This document shows positions 4,312 to 5,030 of a stretch of DNA of 5,030 nt, in pieces; the stretch's first letter is position 1, and each line of letters opens with the position of its first letter. This stretch comes from a bacterium (GTDB lineage Bacteria > UBP14 > UBA6098 > B30-G16), in contig JALTEE010000501.1 in the NCBI GenBank assembly GCA_027007865.1, forward strand, positions 1 through 5,030, given 5' to 3'. The notes beneath the pieces were generated by a model. The model saw only the letters and a list, made by a program, of their open reading frames with translations, searched no databases and had not been told where the DNA came from. The position numbers were made by a program, and so were the translations under genes.

Positions 4312-5030
4312 CTATTCAATAATCATTTCGATTTCGGGAATGCCGACCTGTCCTCGTTCACAAACGACTGCATTGAAAAGTGCAAGCGGGATTATTTCGA
4401 ACATCGGCGATGCGATGTGGACATCTTTCGGTGGGTTTTTCCATATTCGTTCGGGCGGGCAATTTTTTGTCGGCGATGCTGTGGATGTGAATTTATGTGT
4501 GGATGCGAGGGCATAGAGCGGTTTGTCGGCGTAATTTGCGGCGAGTGCGATTTGGAGTGTTCCGACCTTGTTTATTATGAATTCGGGAGTTACAGCGTCG
4601 GCGCCGACGAGAATGACATCGACGGATTCCATCATAGCCGCTACTGCGCAATCTAATGTAAGCGTGGTTTCGATTCCTGCATCTGCGAGTTCCTCGGCGA
4701 ATTTTCTGCCTTCCATATCGGGTCGCCCTTCGGAAAGAACGACGCTTGCGAGTTTCCCGCTTTTCGCAGCGAGAAGGAGAGCAGTATACACCGTTCCGCT
4801 GCGACTGTATGTCATAACTTTTGCATTTTCTGGGAGAACCGCAACTATTTGCCCTGCGATTTTTTCAGGGGCATTTTCCAGCGATTTCAAAAATTCCTTC
4901 GCAGCGGATGGAATGCCGTCGAATGGAATTTTTTGCAGCACTTTCGCAGCATGTCGTTGAATTGCCATATCCGGATGCGCTTCGAGAATTGTCCTTATGG
5001 AATTTTGCAATTCGTCGGGAGTGAATCCAC
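4312..5030 (-). CDS. eIF-2B alpha/beta/delta family protein (MtnA / ribose-1,5-bisphosphate isomerase-like), 5' end outside the window
   Basis: The frame is open to the window edge (…GFTPDELQNSIRTILEAHPD), so the TTG at 5010 is unlikely to be the start and the gene is partial; at least 238 residues are visible. Numbering from 5010, family motifs are VMTYSRSGTV (65-74), VLSEGRPDMEGR (91-102), VILVGADAVTPEFIINKVGT (132-151) with the conserved Asp at 138, YALASTHKF (166-174) and the closing SPMFEIIPLALFNAVVCERG (201-220). The family includes the isomerases MtnA (methionine salvage) and ribose-1,5-bisphosphate isomerase, plus the regulatory eIF-2B subunits. In the isomerases a catalytic Cys lies where this protein has Ser69 (YSRS instead of an HCN-type motif), while the Asp is kept. 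This points away from a standard isomerase; the substrate is unknown. The N-terminal helices and Rossmann-like core suggest a cytosolic, oligomeric protein. No neighbour in the window explains its pathway. Confidence 0.85.
   Translation of the reverse strand, partial: GFTPDELQNSIRTILEAHPDMAIQRHAAKVLQKIPFDGIPSAAKEFLKSLENAPEKIAGQIVAVLPENAKVMTYSRSGTVYTALLLAAKSGKLASVVLSEGRPDMEGRKFAEELADAGIETTLTLDCAVAAMMESVDVILVGADAVTPEFIINKVGTLQIALAANYADKPLYALASTHKFTSTASPTKNCPPERIWKNPPKDVHIASPMFEIIPLALFNAVVCERGQVGIPEIEMIIE

Noticed and set aside
4165..4656. 163-residue open frame on the plus strand
   Set aside because: It lies mostly antisense to the IF-2B-family gene, has no family resemblance and a biased Cys/Arg-rich composition typical of a shadow frame.
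4568..4960. 130-residue open frame on the plus strand
   Set aside because: It is fully antisense to the IF-2B-family gene, with no recognisable motif.

Overview
The window looks like bacterial chromosomal DNA of moderate to low GC. Genes have strong Shine-Dalgarno sites (AAGGAG, GGAGGAG) and one operon has a bacterial-type TTGACA -35 box. The mix of a fused restriction-modification enzyme, DUF559 nuclease, two RelE/ParE-type toxin-antitoxin modules, an IF-2B-family protein and several families of short palindromic repeats resembles genomes of uncultured candidate phyla. I cannot assign a taxon. Every gene I can support lies on the minus strand, so the text below reads from high to low coordinates.

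Layout, right to left. (1) 5030-4312: 3' part of an eIF-2B alpha/beta/delta-family gene whose start lies outside the window. (2) 4265-4083: a hairpin, one copy of a 25-bp dispersed repeat, and a promoter for the next operon. (3) 4082-3640: a RelE/ParE-type toxin followed by a short Phd/YefM-like antitoxin, overlapping as TAATG, in the less common toxin-first order. (4) 3639-3443: a hairpin, the second copy of the 25-bp repeat, and a possible promoter. (5) 3442-2969: a second module in antitoxin-first order, joined by ATGA; its RelE-family toxin is frameshifted and is recovered only by joining two reading frames. (6) 2968-2608: a gene-free stretch with a 74-bp palindromic repeat and a TATAAT box. 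(7) 2607-668: a fused HsdR_N nuclease / N6-adenine methylase, split in two by a one-base frameshift near 1835. (8) 676-52: an insertion-like block of cloverleaf-folding CCCCCT-ended repeats around a DUF559 nuclease gene. (9) 15-1: a ribosome-binding site and the first five codons (MAVWS) of another gene, which by position could be the specificity subunit hsdS.

How the parts fit. The fused nuclease-methylase with a possible downstream S gene would form a BcgI-like (type IIB/IIG-like) restriction system without a translocase. The repeat/DUF559 block separates the methylase from that downstream gene. One repeat copy supplies the last codons and stop of the methylase, and an older copy does exactly the same for DUF559. 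The older copy has itself been split at its central hairpin by a newer copy. Both frameshifts (methylase and RelE) fit either decay of an accessory island or indel errors in the assembly. The most interesting unit is the repeat-DUF559-repeat arrangement, which may be a small mobile system.
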